Notes: generated from the sequence alone by a model not told the origin. Numbered from the stretch's first letter, positions 44,101-55,738 are shown. The stretch is 60,000 nucleotides of DNA from Mesostigma viride (GCA_009746045.1 RPFO01000041.1:4990420-5050419), one strand, 5' to 3'. Translations and numbers: made by a program.

Positions 44101-46980
44101 AACCTTTAACCTTATTAAATATATCATCAATACGAGGTAGAGGGTATTTAGACTTCACAGTGATATCATTTAACTTCCTATAATCAGTAACTAAGCGAAA
44201 CTTGCCATTTGGCTTAGGGACTAACAGGACACCAGCTGAGTAGGGGGAGTTACTAGGCTCTATCAATCCTGCTTCTAATAGTGACACTAAAATCTGTTTT
44301 AGTTCCTTCAACTCGGTAGGGCCCATTCTATACATCGGAGAGTGCGTAGGAACTGCACCGTCCTTAATGACTACACGGTGTAAAACAGAACGAGGAGGAG
44401 GATAAGAAGGAGTCTTTTCTTCAAAAACTTTGGAGGAATCTATCACAGCCATGTATCTTACTATTTCGTTTTCAGTAAATCCCACCCCTATTGTATCCAC
44501 TGTGTTCACATCTATATCCACACTATTATTAGGGATAGGTATCTCCTGTACTTCTAACTGAAGGAACATACATAATAAATATCCATATTCCTTTAGTTCA
44601 GATCGCAATTCATCATTGGACATTAATACTTCAGGTATAGGTCTTACAGGAGGATCAACAGGTGTAGGAGGAGTAATATCTACCAAGGATAAATTTTCTA
44701 CTCTATAATGGCGTTCCGGTACCCAGTAAGAGCTATCTGGAAACCAGATGACCATGGTATCATAATTAATAGTAATCTTATTATCCTGGTGCCAATCTAA
44801 TCCTAGTAATACATCAGCGGTAGTGATAGGGCCTATTGTCTATCTACCTGGAAAAAGGCCTCAATTGAGGCCTTTTTATAAATTGGGTGTTGCATGTAAT
44901 TACAATGAGCCAACAAACTTTATTCCAAATATGAGTGAAGGCCATGCATTATTATCATTGTTTTGGGGTTCCCAGCACTTAACATCAGTCATATAGCCCT
45001 AATATATATTTAATTATGATTTAATAAAACAGGGTGTCGCTGCGACGGCACCATCAACACAACATGACCATCGATACAAGCGACCAAAAGGCGTCAGTAC
45101 TCAGTTCCATCTGCATGTAGCGTGTCTTTTGGACCTTACGAGGTTCCCCCATGACATGGTAAGCATGGCATGACATGGCATGCTCCCCAAGGGACCCCTC
45201 ACACACACTTGCACGGCCGGGGCTGTCGCGCAGCACTGCAGGCAGCAATAGCCTGCCATGGGTATTGCACGTAACCATGAGGAATCCAAAGCCTCTATTA
45301 CAAACACGCATAAGGATCATGCATTATAATGATAGGTGTGACCTTCCAAGCGCGTAGCTTCACTCACATAGCCCCAATATCTAGGTTGTTACGGTATATT
45401 ATGACAGGGGTTTGCTGCCGCGGCAGCAGATGAACAGCACATGGCAAGATATACAAGCATAACTGGACAACATTTGCACAGCCTACTAGACCTCTTAGCT
45501 TGATTTTGGGCTTTGCAAGGGTTGCCTGAGACATGGCCAGCATGGCAGGAACTGCCATGCTTCTTATGGAAAGCAAACACGTCTACAACTAGGCGGGGGC
45601 CAGCCGCAGAGCACTGCACGAAGTACTATAACCAGCCTTACGTCACATCGGCACTAGGAGCCGATAGGCAGCTAAAAACTGACGATATCACAAGCAAATC
45701 GATGCCATTACCTTACTACCACCAGGACGCACTTACCTTTCACAACCCTCACACCCGGGATCACTAGGCACGCATATGCGCTGGCGCTGAACGTGGCTGC
45801 ATTAGAAAAGCTGTTCAAGCTCGGCGTTTTCAAGTTGTCCGGAAGCGATGCAGCCCGCAAATCTGGCCGGACAGACGCTCCATGCGTCGTCCATTGACGT
45901 ATGAAAGCGGCTGCAGCGGCCTCACCAGCGCTGTTCGCATAACGGCGCTCCCATAGCTGGGGGCGCGCGCGCGTTTATTGTCCGCATCCCAGTTTTTCCT
46001 AGCTAAAAACACCCCTTCCTCTACCTACGGATCCACGCCAAAAGGCTCGAAAATAGCCAGTGCCCCTTTAGTCACGGCTGCCCCAACATCCCCCCCCGCC
46101 GTTCCGCTAGTCTCTTCCCAGCATATCGAAGCACCGGCCTGCTGGCAGGCGCACTATCAACGCCAATTACGCCCCAGCTGAATTTCACTAACCTGGCATT
46201 CAGCACACAAATAACGACCCCACGAATTTAGAAATTGACTTTTGACCCATTTAGCGATCGGGCTAGCTTCACGGATAATTTATCTACCCAACGCGCTCCT
46301 TACTGGTCGAAATGATGCACGAACGTGGCCATACGGTCTATTTTACTCGAGGCCGCCATGGTCGTGCATTCGTGAAAATTCGTCGTCCGGTTGCACGCAA
46401 GTGGCCAAAATAGGTACTTTTCCACCTCACATATCTTTCAGTAACCGTCGACCCCTGTCGACCCCAACGGGTCAGGACGCTCAGCACATATACCAGATTC
46501 GCGCCACTGGGGCCGGACGACCCATAGGACCGGTCCTTCCCGCCAAAATTACCGTCCCCATGTGACCTTGGTGAAAAAGGCCTCAATTGAGCCAAAAGGC
46601 CTCAATTGAGGCCTCTGGGTAAATAGACACTATAGTGGCCGTCAGGTTGACAGTACGTCCTTGTATGACCAGGGGAAGGGACACCGTACCCGGGGAATGA
46701 CTGGTGCGACCGTCAGCATAATGGACAGTGACAGGCTTGGTGTGAGGGATAGGGACTAGTCCTAAACGCCTAACTAGGGCCTCGCTCACAAAGGAGCTAG
46801 CCGCACCGCTATCCACTAACACAGAGACATTCAAAAGTTCATCAGCATGCAAGAAGGGGTCTACAACAGTGTGGGGAACGATTAAGCCACCATTCAAAAA
46901 CATAAGAGGACGGACACGTAGTGGTAGGGATGATTCAGCTCGATCCTACAGAAGTTATAAAAACAGGCAGGCAAAAATTA
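41108..46980 (-). pseudogene. Gypsy-2 pol with intact chromodomain; interrupted and frameshifted
   Basis: The protease part (VLVDSGAASSFV, about 46800) is cut by the TGTC element at 44837-46629. RT and RNase H run in one frame at 44755-42842 (YLDDILIYS near 43810, ATGASKVAIGG in place of ATDASK near 43375, VPDALSRRADYS at the end). The D-to-G change would hit an RNase H catalytic position. Frame losses follow near 42870 and near 41945 (FGTPPLL where Gypsy-1 has FGTAYHSS). The integrase C terminus and a full chromodomain are open at 41998-41108 (VESIVAHRDIKRG, YKVKWMYARSEVDKVWYTES). Confidence 0.88.
44837..46629. mobile_element. TGTC-type DNA element 1 (1,793 bp), TSD CTAT
   Basis: Flanks are CTAT at 44833-44836 and 46630-46633; Gypsy-1 shows the uninterrupted site. 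Termini are TGTCTATCTACC and, inverted, TGTCTATTTACC. About 20 bp inside each end lies the palindrome GGCCTCAATTGAGGCC (44857-44872 and 46598-46613, with a partial third copy at 46579-46591). It has no transposase-like frame. TGT..ACA ends with 4-bp duplications occur in Ginger-type DNA transposons and in LTRs; the superfamily is not settled. Confidence 0.85.
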
Positions 46981-49754
46981 TTATCTGGGGTACTATCTAA
47001 GGACCTGTCCAGGTTACCCCCGGCTGACAGGCCTACTGTTCCCTCTCCCCCCCCAAATCCATAGGGACTAACCCCGAAGAAGACCCTGGCGAAAAAGCCA
47101 CTGCTGGAGGGTCACGAGGGAGCGAAGAGGGTGCAGGAGCCTGATTATCATAGGGGAACCCTGAGGGTCCTGTCTGCACAGCATTCAGCCTACTAGGGGT
47201 AGCTGAGGGAATGCGTCCTGGAGTGGGACGAATAGGAGCACGCTGAGGGGTACGAGGAGGGCGAGCATCGGGATGAGGGGGAGCCCCCGAAAGGAACTTG
47301 GGGCACTCACGTTTAAGATGACCTACTTCCTTACAATGATAGCATGTGATATCAGTGGGAGACATCCAGAGCCGAAAGGTCAGTAACACAAATGTCTAAT
47401 TCTTCTACATAGGAGTTCTCCTCCTCAGGGGTAAGGCTAATGTGATTAATACGGGAGCGGGTAGGAAGAGAAGGGGTGGTGAAGAAATCTGCTACGCGTA
47501 AGAGATGCTGTCGCACATGCTTGAGGGGTAGATCAGTAAAATGGTAGGCAGAGAACTGGCGTTTTACCTCACGTAATAAGGGTCTACTGAGGCCTTGTAG
47601 GAAACGAGCACGTACTTCTGCGCCCGACAAGTCTTTAATTCGTACCATCTGTGCATCAAATTCTTTCATATATTCCCTAAACGGCTTAGTACCCTGCTGC
47701 AAAGTACCAAAGGATAATCTATCCTGCCAATCTGCATCAGGAGGAACTAAATGGTTCCCTAAGCGCTTAAACAATTCTGCTACTGAGTTAGGGTAGGCAT
47801 GAGAGGCCAAGGATTCACACTGAATGAGGTTAGCAAGCTCAGGGGTAATACAGGTAGTAAGATAGTGAGGGACTAATACAGCATCAGAGAGACGCCAGTT
47901 ACGTTAAATAGTGCCGGAACCTTTTGCCGCCTGAGGCAAATCGGTCCGTAACACTATTTTGCCCGGAATAACCACTTCCGAGCACCCAAGTTAATTCGGC
48001 CGAATTAACTTGGGTGCTCGGAAGTGGTTATTCCGGGCAAAATAGTGTTACGGACCGATTTGCCTCAGGCGGCAAAAGGTTCCGGCACTATTTAACGTAA
48101 CTAAAACCTGGCCTCGTGGAGGGGGGACGAAGAGCCCGAGACATCCGCCTAGGCCGCTGAGCACGCACCACTAAATGCGCCGGAGCTGCCTCAGTGAGGA
48201 TTCGAACCCCTGACCTCCAAGTTGCACAGGTTTTAGTTACGTTAAATAGTGCCGGAACCTTTTGCCGCCTGAGGCAAATCGGGCCGGAACACTATTTTGC
48301 CCGGAATAACCACTTCCGAGCACCCAAGTTAATTCGGCCGAATTAACTTGGGTGCTCGGAAGTGGTTATTCCGGGCAAAATAGTGTTCCGGCCCGATTTG
48401 CCTCAGGCGGCAAAAGGTTCCGGCACTATTTAACGTAACTAAAATGAATTAACTTGGGTGCTCGGAAGTGGTTATTCCGGGCAAAATAGTGTTCCGGCCC
48501 GATTTGCCTCAGGCGGCAAAAGGTTCCGGCACTATTTAACGTAACTAAAACCTGTGCACCTTGGAGGTCAGGGGTTCGAATCCTCACTGAGGCAGCTCCG
48601 GCGCATTTAGTGGTGCGTGCTCAGTGGCCTAGGCGGATGTCTCGGGCTCTTCGTCCCCCCTCCACGAGGCCAGGTTTTAGTTACGTTAAATAGTGCCGGA
48701 ACCTTTTGCCGCCTGAGGCAAATCGGTCCGTAACACTATTTTGCCCGGAATAACCACTTCCGAGCACCCAAGTTAATTCGGCCGAATTAACTTGGGTGCT
48801 CGGAAGTGGTTATTCCGGGCAAAATAGTGTTACGGACCGATTTGCCTCAGGCGGCAAAAGGTTCCGGCACTATTTAACGTAACTACGCCATCTATTATGA
48901 TTTTGCCACGACTCTGTGTTCTGGGTAAGCAACATAATAAAAGTGAAAAACTGTTGAGGGGTAGACTTGACATCCAACTTGGGAAGGTTAGCGAAGAGCC
49001 GGGGAAGAGCAGGGGGCTTAGGGGGATTGGAAGGGTCGGATTTACCTATAGGACCACTGTCTTCCACTGCTACATACGAGGGATAGAAAGAAGGAAGAGG
49101 AAAGGTTTTGGATAGGGGTCTAGAAGGGGCCACCGTTTCAGGATGGTGCCCATAGGAGAAGGGAACAGTATATTGTTCACGAAGGGAGGAGTAGGCAAAA
49201 TGATCATAATTTCTGTCATCCAGAGGCATGGTGCTGAAATCACTATTAACTTCTAACTCAGCCACACGGGTAGGGACCTGGGCAGCCTCGTAGGCCGTGT
49301 CAGGGTAGGACCAAGAAGCAGGAGGATAAAAGGGAACTGCACTAGGGCGACCAGAAGGGCCAACAGGGGCAGCGGTACGACCCGTGTTATAAGCAGGGAT
49401 GGAAGGCACAGGGTGAGGAGGAGGTCTAGAAGCATTGTCAGGGAGTGAGGACCTAATTGAGGGTTGAGCCAAGGTTGCAGGAGGGGCAGGGGCCTGGTTC
49501 AGGGTAAAAGAGGGGTCATCACTAAATCTGACACGTTGTTCAAAGGTAGGTGGGGTATGTGAGGGACGACGGCGACCACCAGTAATAGGAGAAGGAGGTG
49601 AGGTACGCAGATTACCTTGAGGAGTGAGATGGTGCACCGTTTCCAAGGAGTCCCGTCGGTTACCACGAGTATTGTTGCTGTTATTAGTAGTATTATTAGT
49701 ATTATTAGTATTATTGGTAGGTATAGGCGACATATCTCCACCCACTGGATCCAT
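46981..49754 (-). pseudogene. Gypsy-2 gag, interrupted by the palindrome-armed element
   Basis: From ATG 49754 (MDPVGGDMSPIPTNN) the frame is open to 48890, interrupted by 47897-48884, then continues at 47891. A two-base insertion near 47365 shifts the frame just before the zinc knuckle (CYHCKEVGHLKREC, about 47310-47350). The overall layout matches Gypsy-1 gag, with Asn/Thr runs at the N terminus. Confidence 0.88.
47897..48884. mobile_element. Palindrome-armed element, dimeric form (988 bp), TSD ACGCC
   Basis: Flanks are ACGCC at 47892-47896 and 48885-48889. The order is: palindrome P1 47897-48102 (206 bp, perfect around 47999/48000), core 48103-48234 (inverted), P2 48235-48440 (206 bp), a half palindrome 48446-48546, core 48547-48678 (direct), P3 48679-48884 (206 bp). 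Each P runs from AGTTACG to CGTAACT. P1 and P3 share the variant GGTCCGTAACAC, whereas P2 has GGGCCGGAACAC. Homologous to 19356-19810. It has no coding sequence. Confidence 0.92.
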
Positions 49755-49877
49755 GTTTAATTAATTAAAAAGAAAAACAATGAAAATTTGCCTTAAGAAA
49801 AGGATAGGAATCTAAATTGAAGCAATGAAGGCAAAAGGAAAAACCTTGAATGTCTTGAGCAAAGAAAACAATTAAAA

Positions 49878-50270
49878 TCAATCCTTTTTAACCACAGTAA
49901 TGGATAGGGAACCAAACTCTAAGGTGAGAGGAGTATCTGAGCTAGATGAGGATGCAGCCCGTCTAGGGGGAGAAGAAGGAGGGGTAGCAAAGACTAGGGA
50001 TTCCACGGGAGGACGACCATGAGGAATAGAACGTACATGTAGGCCTAAATCGGATTCACTATGGTCTGTAAGGAACTGCTGAGCTTCTTCAAAGGTCACA
50101 AATTTCTTATACCTGACTACGTTAAATATACGGTTCTGAACTATCTTCCTAGCGTCTGACCAAGAAAGGAAAATGGCAGACCATTGAGGCGTAATCACTA
50201 CGTAATATTTGGCTAAGCTATTATCGCTGGAAGAATGGGAAGGAGCAGTAAAAGCACGCCGCTGGCTCAT
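49878..50270 (-). CDS. ORF0 of Gypsy-2: RNase H1 hybrid-binding / viroplasmin-like
   Basis: This is 130 residues, aligned end to end with ORF0 of Gypsy-1. The core YYVVITPQWSAIFLSWSDA, RYKKF and EEAQQFL are kept. Changes are few and conservative, with no gaps, and the frame is intact even though the neighbouring gag and pol are broken. It lies between the leader and gag, with about 120 bp of A/T-rich spacer to gag. Confidence 0.72.
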   Translation of the reverse strand: MSQRRAFTAPSHSSSDNSLAKYYVVITPQWSAIFLSWSDARKIVQNRIFNVVRYKKFVTFEEAQQFLTDHSESDLGLHVRSIPHGRPPVESLVFATPPSSPPRRAASSSSSDTPLTLEFGSLSITVVKKD

Positions 50271-50801
50271 GGTAACGCACCTGGTAGGTCTTGTGACGTC
50301 ACGCTAGAAGGAGAAGGAGTAGGCGACTTAGCTGGGTTATCTGGAGCACCGAAAGCAGCACGAGGGCGGCAATAGTCCAGCGCTCGTCCTAAAATCAGCG
50401 ACCCAGTCTCTCTGCGGGTGCGGCCGTCTAGTAAACAGCAGCACGAAGGAAAAGGTGTAGTCTACCACGACGCTAATCGTCTCACTATTGCCGAACCGAA
50501 CAATTATCCTCTATCTACGACAGGAAGCAACCATACGCAGGAAAACAAAGCGAAGGAGCTATCTAACAAAGCGAAGGAGCTATCTATAAAAGGATTTTTC
50601 CGCTACGAGCAGGTCTAGCATCTAGGCAGAGCGTGTCCCGAACCAGGCAGCACTACTCTCCCAGCTTGAAGGCGACCCGCCCATTACCTGTCGAGTGCGT
50701 GTCGTCTTCGTTTCCCTGGACGCGGAAGGGTTCTTGCAAAGGCGTATGTGACAAAGGACCGTCGTCTCGCTCTCTACCTACGAAAGTTCCTCCGGAACCA
50801 T
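50271..50801 (-). other. Gypsy-2 leader
   Basis: This is the non-coding leader with a putative primer-binding site TGGTTCCGGAGG (minus strand from 50800). An 18-19 bp direct repeat (AAAGCGAAGGAGCTATCTA) occurs at about 50547 and 50568. Confidence 0.6.
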
Positions 50802-51354
50802 TGTTACGTCCTAAACTTCTACCACCACCTCTACCTCTACCTGGCCTAACACTACCTAGATTAGTCAGGCCACCTCTACTTAATCCCCTAGCGAAAGACG
50901 AACGAGACGGAGCAGATCTCAATGCATTCACGTATGTATTACTATAATACGCCATAAGCCATTTACACAAACCCGTTTAATCCAGGAATAGAGGAAGGAA
51001 ACACAACTACACTGCCGTGACCCAAGCCTATATGTGTCAATTCATTTAACACACGCCGAGTACCAACACGAGGGGTAGAACGTGCATAAATGATCACCAA
51101 CGGTCCAGCATGCTCGGGCCGACCTGGCCCTCGCCTACAAATGTACAGATGCACGCTGGTCCACTACATTCTGCCCGAAGGATAAGGACCACTAATAAAG
51201 TACGCGGCGCGACGCCCAAAAGCATCCAATGCACCACAGTACTGTTACGAGGACAACAGTGTCCCAGTACAAACTACACGTAAGGCTAGGAACGACCGAG
51301 GCAAAGGACCTAATTTACGTCCGTAACCACAACGAATTGTTACGCGACGTAACA
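50802..51354 (-). repeat. 5' LTR of Gypsy-2
   Basis: This is the partner of 11306-11858, followed by the target duplication ATCAC (51355-51359). Confidence 0.95.
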
Positions 51355-51359
51355 ATCAC

Positions 51360-51709
51360 ATTTCATGTGCATTAGCGATTTCCAAGAGGCACACTGAACT
51401 AGCGTTACGCCAGCGTTGCACAATGCTTCTAGACGCTTCTAGAACCATTTACAAATATCCATTAGCAGGGAATATTGCCGTATTTTTCTGCCCGCTGAAG
51501 GGGTGTTTTATCTCATCAATCCTTGGCACGACTTCAACAGCCTGACCGACAGTCAGTGCTCGACAGTCAGCGTGACCACTAATTATAATGCATCAACTTG
51601 GCTATACTGCCACCATGGTCATGCACACAAGCTGTGTGCAGCAATTGTGAGTATTGTTTCACAGATTTACATTCCATTATGGCATGCACCAGTTTATACA
51701 CGCATTTCG
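51360..51709. other. Unassigned sequence right of Gypsy-2
   Basis: There is no recognisable coding domain. It contains two nearby TTCTAGA/GCTTCTAGA words at 51425-51445 and a repeated GACAGTCAG at 51546 and 51563. Confidence 0.3.
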
Positions 51710-52722
51710 GTCATGCAACAGATTGCAACTGTCACGGAAGAAGCGGCCCTCGAGGCCATCAGGGCACATCCGCAGCAGATGGGCGCCTTCCCTTGCAAGT
51801 TCCAGGAAGGGCGCCTGCTCGTGAGTGTCTGGACAGTCGGGGGAATGGCGGCTGTATGTCCCTGAGCTGTGTAGGGCAGCCTTGCTCCATGAGCTTCATG
51901 ACTCCCTCCTACTAGGCGGGCACCAAGGAATGCATCGCCTCCTCCCACGGGCCCGTAAGTATTTCTACTGGCCAGGGATGAAGGAGTATATCGAGACGTA
52001 CGTGCGCCAGTGCCCCTCGTGCCAAATTATGAAGTCCAGGAACACGGGCTCTCAGGCCGTCCCAAAGACGTTACCTGATCCAATGGGTCCGTGGGATTCC
52101 ATCATGATGGATTTCATCGGCCCATTCAAGAAGACGAAGGGCGGCAACAGCATGGTATTGGTGTTCGTGGACCGAATGACGCGTATGTGTCACCTGGCGG
52201 CATGCCCTGTCGACCTCACGGCGGAAGAGTGTGCCAAGCTCTACCTTACTCACGTGTTCCGGTTCCACAGGCTCAGCCGACAGTTCATCTCTGACCGCGA
52301 CAAGCGCTTCACGGCCAAATTCTGGCAGGAGTTCTTCGAGCGGTTGGGCACCAAGGTGTCACTGGGCACGGCCTACCGCAGCTCGTCGTCGCACATGGTG
52401 GAACGGCTGAACCGTACGGTGCAAGAGACCATGCGCCATTACACCGACGCGGTGGGTAGCAATTGGGAGGAACTCCTGGGCTTGGTGGAATTTTCCCTGA
52501 ATAATGCCCCCCAGGCCTCTCACGGGTTCACTCCCTTTTTCCTCAACTCCGGCCGACATCCCCTCACGCCGCCCGACTTGCTCCTGAGTCCAGAACGTGG
52601 CGAGGATCAGGTCAAACGGGATACCCTGCAAGGGGTCGATCGGCTGTTGCAGCAGATGCACCAGGCGCATAACAGCGCCGTCCAGGGTTATCGAGCAGCG
52701 GCAGAGCGGTACATGGCCATTT
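51710..52722 (+). pseudogene. Gypsy-3 integrase fragment
   Basis: It opens with an integrase N-terminal segment (EEAALEAIRAHPQQMGAFPC), has one frame change near 51830, then reads HHCC zinc residues (LHELHD, HQGMHRLL, CPSCQIM) and a DDE core (MMDFIGPF, FISDRDKRF, HMVERLNRTVQE). It stops at about 52722 where the Copia-2 LTR begins. It is alignable throughout to Gypsy-1 integrase but much more diverged and richer in G+C, so it is an older or separate lineage. No RT or LTR of its own is visible. Confidence 0.85.
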
Positions 52723-53386
52723 AGCGACTCCGGCCAGGCAGCTGCTGTGAGCTCCTGGTCCTTGTCGCGACTGTTAGGACCTAGGTCGCTTGGCTTGCAA
52801 CCTTTGCTCCTCGCCCCAGGTAACGCTCTCGCTGGCTTGCTCACTCCAAGTGACAACCACAGTGCGTCGGCAAAGAACTGCCTTGACCTGCCTTAGGCCA
52901 TAGGATGTTACCTCATTTCCATCCTGCCCTAAGGCATCTCCCGTCGGCCTCGCACAGTGCACCGCTACCTTGCCAGAGCTCGGCTTACCGCTACCTTGCA
53001 TCCTTGCTGCAGGCAGCGTTAAGGACCTCTGACATCCCGTGACTAGCTAGGTATCACCAGTTCCTGTCACAGCTCTGCACGGATGCGTATCCTTAAGCAG
53101 AGCCCGCGACTTGCCTACTGGTCTCTACTTAGCCACAGGACCGTTGCGTCCTCAGCCTCCGTGGACCTTAGTCACGTGATGGTCCAGGCTAAGCCTGTGC
53201 AGGCCCTGCCTGCCACGTGTCCTGTCCACGGCGACCTTGGTGTGCACTGCCGCTGCCGCCGGTCGGCAGTACTTCGGGACCTGATAACTCTCACGTCCCT
53301 TGTCTGTTTCAGGCGGTCAGCACGGCGTTAGAAAGGTCTCCTCATCCTGCATCCAACTAGCACATTGGCGTCCCAATATGCTAACT
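52723..53386 (-). repeat. 3' LTR of Copia-2
   Basis: The right end TAACT at 53386 is certain from the Copia-1 alignment. The left end, AGCGACTCC at about 52723, is placed where the Gypsy-3 integrase alignment ends. The partner LTR lies outside the window. Confidence 0.7.
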
Positions 53387-53982
53387 CCAACCCTTTCTTG
53401 TTTTGGAGGCTGGACCAGCCTGAGATTCCAATCAGCCATGCTCACTCATGCCACAGATTCCTGACCTCTCCCAGAGGCCAGGGCTGCCCTTCTTTTGGAA
53501 CTTGAGGTTTTACCCAAAGATTAGTCCAGAGCCCACATTGGTTCCAAGGCCCAGCCCTGACCCAGATGTCAGCCCCCAACCCTTTCTTTTGGGAACCTGG
53601 TTGAGGATTAAAGTGAGGTCTCTACATCCAGGCAGCTGAACTTGGACAGAGGAAGTTATGATACGTATTATTGTGAGTTCCTGGTCCTTTCCAGTTATCA
53701 CAGGCGCCCGTATCAGAGGCGCCCGCTCACAACCATTCCCCTTACTTTTCATTCAACAGACATGAATAGAGCCCAGTTAATGCTTGCCAAGCTGGGGAGC
53801 CCATGTCCTCACTGAGGGATAAACTCAGGATTCACACATGCCAGGCTGTGGTCAGCTGGGGAATCGAACCCCACCCCATATCCTCCAGGTTTGGAACAGC
53901 TCCTGGAACTGAACATTACAAACAAACATGAAATGGAGATAACACGATTATGACTTATTAATATAGAGAAAATAACCCATAG

Positions 53983-55738
53983 TGTCCAAAAACCAAATGT
54001 CCTCATTTGAGGACATAGTCCTCGTTTGAGACGGGGGGGGTCAGGGGCGCGGTTTTGGCGCCAAATTTGGTCCTAGGGTCACTTGGTGGGTTTTGGCGCG
54101 AAACTGGGATAGGTACTGAGCGCGCCAAGCCCCTGGGGTCGACAGGGGTCGACCGTACCTGGAAAATATGAGGCGACGAAAAGTACCTACAATAGCAAGA
54201 ACATCGCAATGCAATCGAGTGTTTTGTCGAGTGGCGGCTATGGGGTCGTGCCAGTTCCGAGGCTTGCCTGAATGTTATAGGGCATTATTTTGCCCCAGAC
54301 GAAGACAGCATTTTAGATCGTCATCTAGTGATTTCGAAGATGCTATTCTTCACGTGCAGGTGCTTTGTATATGTCGAAAATTTTGTTCATGAACGGATTT
54401 TGGCATTGTTGAAGAAAATCTGAGAGCTACGTAGATCGCATGATAGGTCAGTTCGCAGTTCGGTTTTACAATTTCTTTTTCCGCCCAGGCGCTGCGGATA
54501 TCGCGAGTATGGGTTATGGTACGCTTCTGGGCTTATGGGCGACATGGGGAGAAGAGGGACCTGGGCAGTTGCATGCGTCAAAGAGTCTCTATTTTTTCGT
54601 CGTGATGTCGCAGTCGCGCCTGGCGAAAACCAGGGCGAGCGCGAGCCGTATTTTTCTTTTGCCGCAAGGCTTGGTGCTTCCCACGCGTCACCGTCCTTTA
54701 ATATATATTTCTTGAGCTGGCCCGCGCAGCTGGCGGCCTGGGCGCACGTAAAGAACAAGGATCCGACTGTCATTCTCAACCGCATCCTTCTAAGTAAGCG
54801 TGTTAAGCGGATTGTAACCTATAACTCCCGCAGACGTGATAATTCCGGTTGCTTTCAATGCCCAACTTCGTGGTTTTGATTACGTTTATGTCCGGGGATA
54901 ACGGAGGTTTGCTGGGCGGTACTTTCTTTTCCCGTTGCGTCACTGAAAAGGTAAACGGCCTTGCGTTATCAAAACAGCAGCAAGTAGAAGTCGCTGTGCT
55001 TAATTGCGATGTGGTAGTTTGATTCAACACATATACTGCCTTGTTGCTGAGAAGTTTTTCAAGGCTTGCTGGTATGTTGCCCATATGTTTCTAATGCTTC
55101 AACTCATGTCCAAGTGATCAAGACTGGCTTGGAAACTTGAGCTTGTCATGTTTACATTGTGCTTGTGCTACAACTTGTGCCTCTTTGCAGTATATGTTTC
55201 ATATATAACGTAAGGGTTCAACATGATGGTTTAGCACCGTGGTGGCAGCCGAGCCTCTACTAACGATCATGGACCTAACCTTGGCAAGTATTTGCATCAT
55301 ATTTCACTCTTTGGACTGAGCTAGCTTTACACCTGCTGTTTGGCCTGCACCATGGTCCCTGGCTGCCAGTTCATTTTGTGCCCCCCCCTGGCAGGCTGCA
55401 GGGTCTAGGACTGCGAGGGTGTAACATAGACATGTTGTGGGCACCCTGGGTGCATTTTCAGGACCAGCCATGACCTGGCCATGCCTTCTTTCTTGGCATA
55501 TTGTTGACTTGAGTGCTATTTGGTCACTCGCGTAGCGACCCCCCTGCATTCATAAATTGTAAACAATTATACAATGAGCATATTTCATGGATGTTAAGCA
55601 TTGCAACTCTTGAACATATCATAAATGAACATGGTTCCATGCCGTACCCATGGATGTGTTGACATGTGTTAGTTATTACAAATGGTATCCATGCTAGAAA
55701 ATGTCCTCATTTGAGGACATTTTCTTGGTGATTAGACA
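53983..55738. mobile_element. TGTC-type DNA element 2 (1,756 bp), TSD ATAG
   Basis: Flanks are ATAG at 53979-53982 and 55739-55742; the Copia-1 UTR shows the uninterrupted site. Termini are TGTCCAAAAACC and, inverted, TGTCTAATCACC. The inverted-repeat word ATGTCCTCATTTGAGGACAT lies at 53997-54016 and again at 55701-55720. A GGGGTCGACAGGGGTCGAC segment near 54136 matches one in element 1 (minus strand, near 46450-46475), which ties the two together as one family. No transposase is present. Confidence 0.82.

Larger units (their letters stand above)
11306..51354 (-). mobile_element. Gypsy-2: chromodomain Ty3/Gypsy retrotransposon, about 40 kb including nested insertions
   Basis: LTRs of 553 bp lie at 11306-11858 and 50802-51354 and are bounded by the 5-bp duplication ATCAC. 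On the minus strand the order is 5' LTR, ORF0, gag, pol, ORF3, polypurine tract, 3' LTR. Copia-1 (13926-40405), a TGTC element (44837-46629) and a palindrome-armed element (47897-48884) are inserted in it. Removing them leaves about 10.8 kb, the same length as the uninterrupted relative Gypsy-1. The two LTRs differ at only a few positions by eye, although the element has taken up more than 29 kb of later insertions. Confidence 0.9.

Noticed and set aside
44837-46629. Solo LTR of a retrotransposon
   Set aside because: TGTC..GACA ends and a short duplication would allow it, but palindromes next to both ends and the three-element family pattern fit a DNA element better. Not excluded.
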